Part shown: positions 1 to 6,640 of the stretch, one piece after another
Position numbering within the stretch: the stretch's first letter is position 1
Layout of the letters: every line of letters starts with the position of its first letter
Source: Chara braunii
Lineage: Eukaryota; Streptophyta; Charophyceae; Charales; Characeae
Assembly: GCA_003427395.1 (NCBI GenBank)
Contig: BFEA01000205.1
Location: 791,175-816,297 of the forward strand
Length of the DNA stretch: 25,123 bases
Direction: 5' to 3'
Position numbers and translations under genes: made by a program
The notes under the pieces: generated by a model
What the model was told of the DNA's origin: nothing
Databases searched by the model: none
The model's input: only the letters and a program-made list of their open reading frames with translations

Positions 1-68
1 TTTTTTTTTTTTTTTTTTTTTTTACCTGATGATGTGTTCTCTCTTTTTGTTTTTTTAACCTGATGATG
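1..68. repeat. T tract and short direct repeat
   Basis: A run of 23 T opens the window. It is followed by two copies of ACCTGATGATGT at 24-35 and 57-68, separated by a T-rich spacer. No coding signal is seen. Confidence 0.8.
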
Positions 69-240
69 TACCCGATTGACAGGATTTTTTGTTTGCTGTG
101 ACCACGAGTGGGCTCCATGTGCCTGCACCTGTGGTCATCATTTGCAATATTGTTATCTCTGTGGGCGCTGTGGTTTAGTACCAATGCCATTTTTATTTTA
201 TTTTTTGGGTTTCTTCGACGAATCTCCGACGAAACGGTTT

Positions 241-430
241 GTCACATCCCCTCATTTGTTATCCTCTTCTCCCTCTCTGCTTACGGTCTACCGGGCAGCT
301 CTGTTTGACCCTATATATATAATATTATATATTTGTCACAGCCCCTCGTTTGTTGTCCTCTTCTCTCTCTCTGCCTACGGTTTACCGGGCAGTTCTGTTT
401 GTGACGATATATATAATATTATATATATAT
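241..430. repeat. 94-bp tandem dimer with AT-rich ends
   Basis: Two head-to-tail copies with a period of 94 bp, 241-334 and 335-430. Both share the order GTCACA, CCCCTCRTTTGTT, CTACGGT or TACGGTT, ACCGGGCAG, and an alternating AT stretch around TATATATAATATTATAT. The copies differ at scattered positions, so the duplication is not very recent. The AT end is self-complementary and could form a cruciform. Short ORFs across it are pyrimidine-rich reading frames with no recognisable domain. Confidence 0.85.
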
Positions 431-751
431 CTAAATAGAAACGGATGTCGTTTCTTAGGTGAGTGTTTCTGGCCAACTTGTGGCTGGTCTGCCTTTTGAG
501 TCAATGGTTGGTTAGCGATTTCAGTCTGTGGAGAGGCAGGGACCTTTTCCAGATGATAGGAATTTTGGGTTGAGGGGAGGGGGGGGCGGTTTGCTTTTGA
601 GTACACATTGTGGGGTTTAAGATTTCTGCCTGTCTAAGTGGCCTGGCCTTTTCCAGATTATCATCGGGCTGCTCATTCACAGTAATAATGGCCGGGGTTT
701 AAGCTTGGCGGCAGTGCACTGCTCATTCCCTTGGTCACTGCGGATGTTGTA
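431..751. other. Unassigned spacer
   Basis: No gene, RNA or element boundary is recognised. A short duplication is visible: CCTTTTCCAGAT occurs at about 542 and again at about 648. GCTCATTC also occurs twice, near 671 and 721. Confidence 0.5.
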
Positions 752-813
752 AGGGATGCTGGGCTCGGTTCCCAGCCATACAAAAATGAAAAAAAAAAAG
801 AAAAAAAAAAAGA
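752..813 (+). mobile_element. SINE-like fragment (GGGACGCTGG family) with A tail
   Basis: AGGGATGCTGGGCTCGG followed by TTCCCAGCC matches the head of better copies at 2671, 9152 and, inverted, 9613. It runs into an A-rich tail at about 787-813. The copy is truncated: the block containing AATAGATGGAGCC seen in the other copies is missing. Family membership comes from comparing copies inside this window. The classification as a SINE is inferred from the A tail and dispersion. Confidence 0.5.
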
Positions 814-846
814 GATGTGATTTATCTTTCCCGTGATTTCCAGGCT

Positions 847-894
847 TTAGATAGATAGATAGACATAGATAGATAGATAGATAGATAGATAGAT
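847..894. repeat. (GATA)n microsatellite
   Basis: Roughly eleven GATA units with a single interruption (GACA). It is the only tetranucleotide array noticed in the window. Confidence 0.95.
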
Positions 895-1198
895 CAAATT
901 TTTCTCTTTATCCTGATCGGGGGTATTAGGTGGATCGAGTGGCCCGGTACTGGAGTAAAAAAAAAAAATCCGTTTGGGCGCTCGGTACTGTCCGTGGAAT
1001 TCTAGGAAACCCAAAAAAAAAGAAAAAAAAAAAGAAAAAAAAAAAGAAGGAAAGGCAAAAATGACGAGGCAGGGCCATGTCTGTTTGTGGAAAGAAAAAT
1101 GGAAAGTCAAAAGGAAAGCCCATGGCGCATGTCTATTTTTAGAAAGAAAAATTTATTCATGAAATGAAAATGTATTAATTAAATTATGTTAAAGTCAA
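895..1198. other. A-rich low-complexity spacer
   Basis: Several A tracts interrupted by single G residues (958-968 and 1011-1048). Short frames across it are lysine-rich or phenylalanine-rich artefacts. No gene is recognised. Confidence 0.6.
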
Positions 1199-1530
1199 AT
1201 GTTAATCTGGGGGTATTATCGTGAGCTTTCCTGGGGCGAGGTCCCTCTACTAGAGGAAGAGCGTTGGATTAAGCGCCTGAATCTGGATGTGTTTTATGGA
1301 GATGCAGATCGATCACGATTTTCTGCACGTCTCCTCGAACACGACCAGATGACAAGTAGACTCTGGAAAACCTCTGCTTTCATAATTTCTTACGACTGAA
1401 CCAGACTGCAAATGCGGTCAGATACATCCACCCCAAAAACGTGTTACAGGTACTGAAGTAAACATTCAACGATCTGCCGGCGGCAAGAGTATGGCTATAG
1501 CGAGGTCCTATATGGCAAATCTTTTTTTTT
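1199..1530 (+). pseudogene. Possible decayed coding remnant, unrecognised
   Basis: A 66-codon frame opens at 1199 and reads MLIWGYYRELSWGEV then LLEEERWIKRLNL, with non-repetitive, protein-like composition. It ends at a TGA near 1399. Another forward frame continues with protein-like text (FHNFLRLNQTANAVRYIHPK, then DLPAARVW) but contains stops. This pattern would fit an old coding fragment broken by frameshifts. No family is recognised and chance cannot be excluded. The T tract at 1522-1544 ends it. Confidence 0.2.
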
Positions 1531-1544
1531 TTTTTTTTTTTTTT

Positions 1545-1664
1545 GTTTCCCCTGAAAAAAAATCTCTTTATTAGAGAATCGGTATGCCGAATTCCTCCTT
1601 TTTTTCTTCCCCTGAAAAAAAATCACTTTATTGGCGTATCGATATGGAGAACCCTCCTTTCTTT
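1545..1664. repeat. 60-bp tandem dimer after a T tract
   Basis: TTCCCCTGAAAAAAAATC begins at 1547 and again at 1607, exactly 60 bp apart. Both copies continue with a CTTTATT block and a TATGnnGAAnnCCTCC block. A partial third copy (CTTTCCCCTTAAAAAACC) lies near 1782. The array follows a 23-nt T tract at 1522-1544. No gene is present. Confidence 0.8.
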
Positions 1665-1689
1665 TCACTAAATTTTTTTATTTTTTTTT

Positions 1690-1732
1690 CTGATCAGTTC
1701 AATGTCTGATCCGTGAAAAAAAAACAAAAAAA
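1690..1732 (+). pseudogene. U2 snRNA-derived fragment with A tail
   Basis: CTGATCAGTTCAATGTCTG then ATCCGTG resembles the internal part of plant U2 snRNA (TTATCAGTTTAATATCTGAT, then the GTGG stem). It is followed directly by an A-rich tail at 1716-1736. Similar pieces are at 2546-2636, 2912-2962 and 6713-6751. The shared CC in GATCCGTG, where U2 has AT or AC, marks a common derived family and not independent U2 copies. Confidence 0.55.
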
Positions 1733-1808
1733 ACACTTTGTTATAGCATATGATCTGAGTATCAGTATTGAGATTTTTTCTTTCCCCTTAAAAAACCACA
1801 GTGACTTT

Positions 1809-1840
1809 TGAATTAGCTCAGTTGATGCACCCCTTGGGCA
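1809..1840 (+). other. tRNA A-box-like sequence
   Basis: AATTAGCTCAGTTGATGCAC fits the A-box pattern of tRNA genes and tRNA-derived SINEs. No clear B box follows in the next 80 bp (the sequence becomes GC-rich). It may be a truncated tRNA-like head, or chance. Confidence 0.3.
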
Positions 1841-2003
1841 ACGGTCCGGCCTGGGCAAGGGGCTCCGCCCAAGCCCAACCCTGGCCGAAAAGAGAAATCC
1901 AGCGAAAGAAAAACTTTACGTACACAACCGCATCCGACAGAGAAACCGACAAAAGGGTTTTTTTCTAGGATGTTTTTCTGGGCGCCCTAGGTTGTTTTTT
2001 TGG

Positions 2004-2037
2004 GCACAAGTTGGGCGCCCGGGCACCCAACTTGTGC
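2004..2037. repeat. 12-bp perfect GC-rich hairpin
   Basis: GCACAAGTTGGG at 2004-2015 pairs perfectly with CCCAACTTGTGC at 2026-2037 around a 10-nt loop. It is followed by a run of CCCGGG-containing sequence (2046-2105) and then an A-rich tract. No function is assigned. Confidence 0.75.
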
Positions 2038-2384
2038 TCGGATACACGCCCGGGTGCCCGGCCGGGCAGGACCCCCGGGCAGGGTTCCAGGCAGGCCCAG
2101 CGCAAAAAAAGAAAAAAGGAAAAAAAACGAAAGTAAAAAAATTCAAGAAAAAAATATGTTGTGTAGAATTGCAATACAAACAACTTTCGGCTGAGGGTCG
2201 CATCAGATTTCCTCACCGAATGGGAGATAAAAAAGAAAATAACAAAATCACACTAAAGGACCCCCCTTAACCCCTCTTAGCCCCTTTAAAAAGAATTTAT
2301 ACCCCCCTTTCCCCCCCTTGACAGCAAACTCTCAAAAAATGAAACGAGCCTGGATTTGGGTTCCTCTGGGAAAGAGCAGAAAGG

Positions 2385-2415
<31 letters not shown>

Positions 2416-2514
2416 GACGCCGGCCTTGAGATATCATCAATGAACTGACCGACCCCAGATAATTCCGAATCTGACTTTATTCTGTTCGCCTGACATTATC
2501 TGGATTGGAACTAG
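2038..2514. other. Unassigned spacer with homopolymer tracts
   Basis: GC-rich CCCGGG sequence, then A-rich (2104-2156), C-rich (2261-2320) and T-rich (2390-2412) tracts. Around 2432-2470 lies one of three diverged copies of a motif related to CATCTTCAAACTGACC plus GGCCCCAGGTAGTTC (others near 6600 and 9426). No gene is recognised. Confidence 0.5.
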
Positions 2515-2636
2515 TTTTTTTTTTGTTTTTTTTGTTTTTTTTTTTCGATGGACCACGGATCAGATATTGAACTGATCAGAACAGATACAAGTAGCTCCGT
2601 TTTTTCTGAGCCAAAGCCGGGTAATGGCCCCGGTAT
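2515..2636 (-). mobile_element. U2 snRNA-derived retroposon with poly-A tail
   Basis: Read on the minus strand, the copy starts near 2636 with ATACC. It passes a diverged CGGCTTTGGCTCAG block (U2 has CGGCCTTTTGGCTAAG), then TATCTGTTCTGATCAGTTC, AATATCTGATCCGTGGTCC and ATCGA. It ends in an A-rich tail written as T at 2515-2545. The order and spacing follow plant U2 snRNA from its first bases to the start of stem-loop IIb. U2 is not polyadenylated, so the tail points to LINE-type reverse transcription of an RNA that contained U2 sequence. Divergence indicates an old copy or a SINE family founded on U2. Confidence 0.65.
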
Positions 2637-2670
2637 CTCAATCTTCAAAATCATATGTAAATTTTCATAT

Positions 2671-2733
2671 GGGACGCTGGGCCCGGTTCCCAGCACGTGC
2701 TGCTCCCAACGAATAGATTGGAGCCTTGTTCCC

Positions 2734-2765
<32 letters not shown>
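2671..2765 (+). mobile_element. SINE-like element (GGGACGCTGG family)
   Basis: GGGACGCTGGGCCCGGTTCC then CAGCACGTGCTGCTCCC and AATAGATTGGAGCC match, with substitutions, the copies at 9152 (plus) and 9613 (minus). The body ends at about 2737 and is followed by a 28-nt A tail. It lacks the second half (GGTGCTAGCGGTG block) seen in the copies near 9.2 and 9.5 kb. There is no coding capacity. A non-autonomous LINE-mobilised element is inferred from the A tail and dispersion. Confidence 0.6.
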
Positions 2766-2766
<1 letters not shown>

Positions 2767-2768
2767 AA

Positions 2769-2804
2769 TGCACCTGATCTTAGTCAAAAGGCCGAGAAAG
2801 GTAT
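2769..2804 (-). pseudogene. U2 snRNA 5' end, inverted half of a retrocopy
   Basis: On the minus strand this reads ATACCTTTCTCGGCC then TTTTGACTAAGATCAGGTG, almost identical to nucleotides 1-37 of plant U2 snRNA. The next part of U2 is found in the opposite orientation at 2912-2962. A 5' inversion of this kind is typical of twin priming during LINE-driven retrotransposition. Confidence 0.75.
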
Positions 2805-2807
2805 AGG

Positions 2808-2853
2808 GGTATGTATTTCAACAGTTCATGGGTGGTGTGTACCAACTGAGCTA
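2808..2853 (-). other. tRNA-like head with A-box and weak B-box
   Basis: On the minus strand TAGCTCAGTTGGTA (2840-2853) is a good tRNA A box. GTTGAAATAC (about 2813-2822) is a weak B box. The spacing between them is shorter than in a real tRNA gene, so this is not a functional tRNA. It lies directly upstream of the inverted U2 start, and the sequence CACCCATGAACT is shared with the tRNA-like segment at 6752-6822. I infer a tRNA-derived head fused to U2 sequence. Confidence 0.4.
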
Positions 2854-2911
2854 GGTAGGCCCGTTGGTACAGAAGAGGGGAATTCTTCCTTCTTTTGGGA
2901 CATCCCCGTGT

Positions 2912-2980
2912 TTCTGATCAGTTTAATATCTGATCCGTGGTCCCTCGAACCACATTATAAAACTAAAAAGAAATAAAAAA
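2912..2980 (+). pseudogene. U2 snRNA middle segment with A-rich tail
   Basis: TTCTGATCAGTTTAATATC then TGATCCGTGGTCCCTCGAAC and CACATTATAAAA follow plant U2 from about nucleotide 42 to 95. The GTGGT/ACCAC hairpin sits in the place of stem-loop IIb. An A-rich tail begins at about 2961 and is interrupted at 2980 by the inverted-repeat element at 2981-3364. The U2 5' end lies inverted at 2769-2804. Confidence 0.7.
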
Positions 2981-3364
2981 GGGAAAATTTTTGATATGCC
3001 CCTCAAAGTTCGATGTGTTTGCAGCGTGCCCCTTTAACGGCCGACTTACCCTGCAGCGCACCTCTGACAGAGATTGAAGTTTCTGAAAAAACCCTGGTGT
3101 CGTTTGGGCCTGAAAAATGTTAAACATACCCCTATCGGTACCGGTTCCAAATTTCTACTATGCCCCGGTAGCTCCCCTCCCAGAGCCAGGGGAACGATCA
3201 CATGTGCCACCAACGGCCACGGGCATGCTAAAAAATTGCTACCCTCACAGAGAGGGGCCTGCAGGAAAGTTCAGAGGCCCCAGGGGCATGGCAGGGTAAG
3301 TCGGCCGTAGGAGGGGCACGGTGCAAATTTATTGAACTTTCTGGGGCTTATCGAAAATTTTCCC
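2981..3364. mobile_element. Mutator-like miniature transposon with 74-bp terminal repeats
   Basis: The first 74 bp (2981-3054, starting GGGAAAATTTT and ending CGGCCGACTTACCCTGC) is the reverse complement of the last 74 bp (3291-3364), with about 12 mismatches counted by eye. ATAAAAAA flanks both sides (2973-2980 and 3365-3372), giving an apparent 8-bp target duplication. A 9-bp duplication with one mismatch cannot be excluded in this A-rich target. Long terminal repeats starting GGGAAAA are typical of plant Mutator-like elements, whose duplications are usually 9 bp. A hAT-like origin (8 bp) is the alternative. The 236-bp centre has no recognisable coding sequence, so the element is non-autonomous. 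It landed in the A-rich tail between the U2 and U6 retrocopies. Confidence 0.85.
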
Positions 3365-3373
3365 ATAAAAAAA

Positions 3374-3427
3374 TGGAACGATACAGAGAAAGAAGATTAG
3401 CATGGCCCCTGCGCAAGAGTAGGATGA
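3374..3427 (+). pseudogene. U6 snRNA retropseudogene, 5' part
   Basis: TGGAACGATACAGAGAA then GATTAGCATGGCCCCTGCG and CAAG reproduce the most conserved part of U6 snRNA (from the region preceding the ACAGAGA box through stem II), apart from a 4-nt AAGA insertion after ACAGAGA. The 5' stem-loop is absent, and the copy starts directly after an A-rich tract. At TAGGATGA (3420-3427) the match is lost. The U6 3' end resumes at 4729 with the same eight bases. The insertion within the ACAGAGA region makes a working U6 very unlikely. Confidence 0.85.
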
Positions 3428-4728
3428 GAGTCGAGACGGCGTGAAGCACGTCGGGCCGACTGAGAACTACATTGGGCAATGAGAGCAATGCAATCGCCAT
3501 GCACGAGAGCACAGCGCAACGAGCCAGGGAGAGATGAAAGTGGATGAGTAGAGGAAAGCGAAAGGGGAGACTCTGAGGAGAATGAACACTCAGGTAGCGC
3601 AAAATACTGCCTCATTATAATACTGCAAGGAAAATAAGCAACAGCGAGATGACAAATCCAGATTACACCATCACATTGAAAGCCAGAAAGTCACACTGTG
3701 TCCAGAGAGCAGCATTGCACCAATAATACACCAATGGAGGTTCGTAGTACTGAAAACCAATGTCAAGGGGAGCTTTCTCTCTCCGCCAACAACACAAGAG
3801 TCCAGTCCCTTCACACTCCTACTTGGCGCTCAGCGCCCAGCCTACTCCTACACAGCTACGATCGGCCTACTAATAGAGAATGCAACTGTTGACATCAGCG
3901 GCAACCCAAAGTACTTGAAGATGTCGCCCAAATGCAGACCATCGCCAATACAAGGTATGTGCCCTCACATCATCATCATCATCATCCTTCNCCCTTCCCT
4001 GACTTTACACCCACGTCTTCCTCCCTTACACCCGAAGACCACTCATGCGCCTCACTGTAGTCCAAGCCCACCAGCTATGGTGGCTGGGCTATGGCGCTGC
4101 CCTCAGCAGCGCCCTTCTTCCCTGCACGACCTCACGTGCGGCGCCTCGCCTCTCAGCGCCAGCAGCAGCCCACGAGCGTTTGCTCCAGCAGCGCTGCCAC
4201 TAGCATGCGAGTGCCTGAATGAGACTGAGAGTGGCGTATATGGAAAGAGCCTGCCTGCTTCGCAGCCTGGCAGGACTTGGCCTGGGCCCAGAAGCTTCCG
4301 GTAGGCCCCAGGATGCTGCGTGCCACTTGCAGCTACTGGGCCTCTGTTGGTTGGGCCTTCCAACTGTCAGTGTATGGGGCTGCTTTTCTCGTCCAGGGCC
4401 TGCATGCTTTGGAAAGGCCCAGAAGGCCTTGGAAATGTCTTGGTTGCTCGGCCTGTGTTTCTCTCAACCAACTGGCGCGTCGCAACCGTCTGTACCCCAA
4501 ATATGGAATTGACAGTCAAAGGCCTCTTGTAATATGTTAGGCCCGCCTTCACTTAGGGCGGGCACCACTGCAACCGGGGCCCCTTAGGCCTGCCGAGGAC
4601 CCAGATCCTCGCAATACTGCTTTATTATAATAGTAATCCGGTGAGTATCGAAGCAGACAGGTGAAGGTCTCCGACAGTGTTTCGGCTGTGTCGCCGGCAC
4701 AGCCATCATCAGGGGGGAGATATTGGGC
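3428..4728. mobile_element. 1301-bp insertion splitting a U6 retrocopy
   Basis: TAGGATGA precedes (3420-3427) and follows (4729-4736) this segment. The U6 homology continues across it, so it behaves as an insertion with an 8-bp target duplication. No clear terminal inverted repeat or LTR pair is seen. Inside are an A/G-rich stretch (3500-3700), a CAT trinucleotide run with one ambiguous base at 3991, a GC-rich region (4050-4600), small hairpins at 4541-4563 and near 4597, and a hammerhead-ribozyme-like motif on the minus strand near the right end. No coding domain is recognised; the frames around 3915-4550 look like chance frames. A retroelement carrying a hammerhead (Penelope-like or retrozyme-like) is one possible source but is unproven. 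Confidence 0.55.
4668..4720 (-). ncRNA. Hammerhead-ribozyme-like motif
   Basis: On the minus strand: CTGATGA (4712-4706), one extra T, a 7-bp stem GGCTGTG/CACAGCC (4704-4698 with 4690-4684) around a 7-nt loop, GAAAC (4683-4679), then ACTGTC and GGAGA. This is the order of a hammerhead: CUGANGA, stem II, GAAA, a very short stem III (AC/GT) and a candidate cleavage site after GTC. TCTCC upstream can pair with GGAGA downstream as stem I, with extra C residues. The unpaired T after CTGATGA and the weak stems I and III count against full activity. Penelope-like elements and retrozymes are known to carry hammerheads with minimal stem III. Confidence 0.4.
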
Positions 4729-4798
4729 TAGGATGACGCGCATTAATCGAGAAATGGTCCACAAAAAAAAAGAAAAAAAAAAAAGAAAAAAAATAAAA
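4729..4798 (+). pseudogene. U6 snRNA retropseudogene, 3' part with poly-A tail
   Basis: TAGGATGACGCGCATTAA then TCGAGAAATGGTCCA is the plant-type U6 3' end, with only small changes. Genuine U6 genes end in a T run, the RNA polymerase III terminator. Here an A-rich tract of about 36 nt follows (4763-4798). This marks a LINE-mobilised, polyadenylated retrocopy. Together with 3374-3427 it accounts for one nearly continuous U6 copy lacking its 5' stem-loop. Confidence 0.85.
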
Positions 4799-4941
4799 GG
4801 AGAAGAGGGGGACAAAAGGGAATGTTATGTACAGAAGAAATTTTAGGCACGCATTTTGCACGGCCAAAAAGGGTATTTTATGTACAGAAGAGAAATCCAG
4901 CGCAGCACCCATGGAGCGCTGTAGCTAGTGAAAATTCAGAC

Positions 4942-5046
4942 TAACGGTCATACTCACACTAGAACTTTTTATGCTATTTCTGGACAGAATTAAGGCCAGA
5001 TGAGGTCAGATACATTGAAGATAGTGCTAGTGTGAATACACCCTAA
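4942..5046. mobile_element. Short inverted-repeat (MITE-like) element
   Basis: TAACGGTCATACTCACACTA at the left pairs imperfectly with the right end, whose reverse complement reads TTAGGGTGTATTCACACTAG. CACACTAG and a following ACT are identical. The centre is AT-rich and non-coding. No convincing target duplication is seen. A GTGTGAATA plus CCCT end at about 10593-10610 may be a relic of a related family. Confidence 0.45.
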
Positions 5047-5188
5047 GAGAGAACAAACTGTGGTTGACAGCACGAGAAGGACACATGGTCAGCTTGTTTT
5101 TTCTTTTTCTTTTTCTTTTTTTTTAACACAAATAAGTGGCCGGCTTCTTTATTGGGGATGGTCGATGATTGTGCACAAAGAAAACACA

Positions 5189-5307
5189 ACATGATGCTTT
5201 CTTATCCGAATACAACGCGGTGCAGCTATTGGTATCTCTGGACCTGAAAATGGGCCCAAATACAGAGGCTTGTCCCCGCTTTCTATTCGGATAAGAAAGC
5301 ATCATGT
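5189..5307. mobile_element. Foldback element with 24-bp perfect inverted repeat
   Basis: ACATGATGCTTTCTTATCCG plus AATA (5189-5212) is the exact reverse complement of 5284-5307, around a 71-nt centre. Pairing continues weakly inward. CCGAATACAACGC in the left arm is shared with the foldback elements at 8099-8269 and 16609-16719 (CCGAAYACAACG). This suggests one miniature inverted-repeat family. No target duplication was found. Confidence 0.6.
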
Positions 5308-5332
5308 AGCATTGGCTTGAGGTAGGAACTTA

Positions 5333-5454
5333 GGGCCTCGCTGCACCACTCTTGAAAGGTGCAAAACGAGAGTGAATCATCCGCTAGAACATGGAAAGAT
5401 ACAGCGACATGATTTTTGTCTTTTGTGCATTTCAAGAGTAGTGCAGCGAGGCCC
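5333..5454. mobile_element. Tourist-like (PIF/Harbinger-type) MITE
   Basis: The 122-bp element has terminal inverted repeats GGGCCTCGCTGCAC, one mismatch, then ACTCTTGAAA (25 bp in all). It is flanked on both sides by TTA (5330-5332 and 5455-5457). A GGGCC/GGCC-type end with a 3-bp TWA duplication is the hallmark of PIF/Harbinger-derived Tourist MITEs. There is no coding sequence. Boundaries are defined to the base by the duplication. Confidence 0.85.
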
Positions 5455-5479
5455 TTAGTAAGTAAAAAGGGGGTAGGAG

Positions 5480-5964
5480 GAGTAGGGTAAGGGGTACTAG
5501 GCTTGGGAGTGGAAGGGAGCGGAACGGATTTGAAGCAGGGCTTTAAGACGCCGGGGGGGTGTGATGGACAAACTTTAATAGGGAAGAAAGGAAGAGTGAA
5601 GGAAGTAAATAAGGAAATTCAATGAGGCCCCAGTTTTTCCACCGGGTTGAAATGTTGAGGTTTTCCCGGCCTCCTTCTATGATTTGGAAATAAAGCTAGA
5701 GTAGGGTAAGAGCTGTCTCTTATACACATCTAGATGTGTATAAGAGACAGGGGTAAGGGGTACTAGGCTTGGGAGTGGAAGGGAGCGGAACGGATTTGAA
5801 GCAGGGCTTTAAGACGCCGGGGGGGTGTGATGGACAAAATTTAATAGGGAAGAAAGGAAGAGTGAAGGAAGTAAATAAGGAAATTCAATGAGGCCCCAGT
5901 TTTTCCACCGGGTTGAAATGTTGAGGTTTTCCCGGCCTCCTTTTATGATTTGGAAATAAAGCTA
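5480..5964. repeat. 219-bp tandem dimer broken by adaptor sequence
   Basis: GAGTAGGGTAAG starts unit one at 5480 and unit two at 5699. 5485-5698 and 5751-5964 are identical except for two substitutions seen by eye (ACTTTAA/AATTTAA and TTCTATG/TTTTATG). A 38-bp Nextera mosaic-end dimer interrupts the start of unit two. Both units end with GGAAATAAAGCTA. No ORF of note is present. Confidence 0.85.
5713..5750. other. Tn5/Nextera mosaic-end junction adaptor (artefact)
   Basis: CTGTCTCTTATACACATCT at 5713-5731 is followed immediately by its reverse complement AGATGTGTATAAGAGACAG at 5732-5750. These are the 19-bp hyperactive Tn5 mosaic ends used in Nextera tagmentation and mate-pair libraries, joined head to head as in the circularisation junction. 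The nine bases on each side (GGGTAAGAG and GGGTAAGGG) match at eight positions, as expected from the 9-bp staggered cut of Tn5. It is a library sequence left in the assembly and not part of the genome. Confidence 0.98.
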
Positions 5965-6596
5965 TTTTTCAAAAATAAAAAATAAAAAAAATCAATGTGG
6001 AAATCCGAAATAGTGAATCACGAAGGTTATAGAGTCTGCTGAATACAGAAAGATTGATGATAAGAAGGCGCCCAGAAGCCGGACGCTACTGAGCTATAGG
6101 TTTTGGAAAAATATGAGACCTGGAACTGCCGGCACAGACTGCACGTGCAGGATGACAGTCTATGGCCCCCCCTTTTACACCCCCCCCGGGACTCACCGGG
6201 CTCCATAATGTGTGTCTGGGTACTGTGAGAAAGTTTCCCAGCCACTATAGAACCGGGGTCCGGGGTTGGGAAGTAGAGCCTCACCCTGCCCCTGCAACCC
6301 ACAGCAATAGCCGTCTCGGGCCGGGGGGGAATGGCCGCAGCTATTAATATCTTTCGCCTCTTTGCTGGAACTCATGCTTGCCGGTGATAAGCAACCAACT
6401 GCACTGCTGGCCCCCCAGAAAAGAAGGGGCTATTGTTGTTTGGAAAAGAAAGTGAAAAAAAAGGTTTGAAAACAGAATGAAAAAGGAGATAGTATCATCA
6501 CTGCAGAAAGTGCAGGGTGTGCAGACATTACCCCTGGAAAGGAGGTCTCCAAGAATTCATTCGATTTGAAAAGGGTGTCCGGGTGACAGCCTTCAG
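5965..6596. other. Unassigned spacer
   Basis: No gene or RNA recognised. Contains an A-rich patch (5967-5994), C tracts near 6166 and 6181, and on the minus strand an A-box-like TAGCTCAGTAGCG near 6086-6098 without a B box. The frames are short and of mixed composition. Confidence 0.4.
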
Positions 6597-6640
6597 GGGT
6601 CATCTTCAAACTTACCTGAGGGCCCCCAGGCAATTCGAAG

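Noticed and set aside
241-430. CRISPR-like or satellite array
   Set aside because: There are only two diverged copies with a 94-bp period and no spacer structure, in an evidently eukaryotic context.
2806-2862. Genuine tRNA gene on the minus strand
   Set aside because: The A box is good but the A-B spacing is too short and no acceptor stem pairs; it is better read as a SINE-like head.
3374-3453. Functional U6 snRNA gene
   Set aside because: The 5' stem-loop is missing, AAGA is inserted at the ACAGAGA box, no upstream promoter elements are seen at proper spacing, and the copy ends with an A tail in place of a T-run terminator.
3991-3991. Ambiguous base N
   Set aside because: A single unresolved base next to a CAT trinucleotide run; an assembly detail with no biological meaning.
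3597-4640. Direct-repeat (LTR-like) pair inside the 1.3-kb insertion
   Set aside because: ATACTGC...ATTATAATA at 3602 and 4614 looks similar over about 25 AT-rich bases, but flanking sequence is unrelated.
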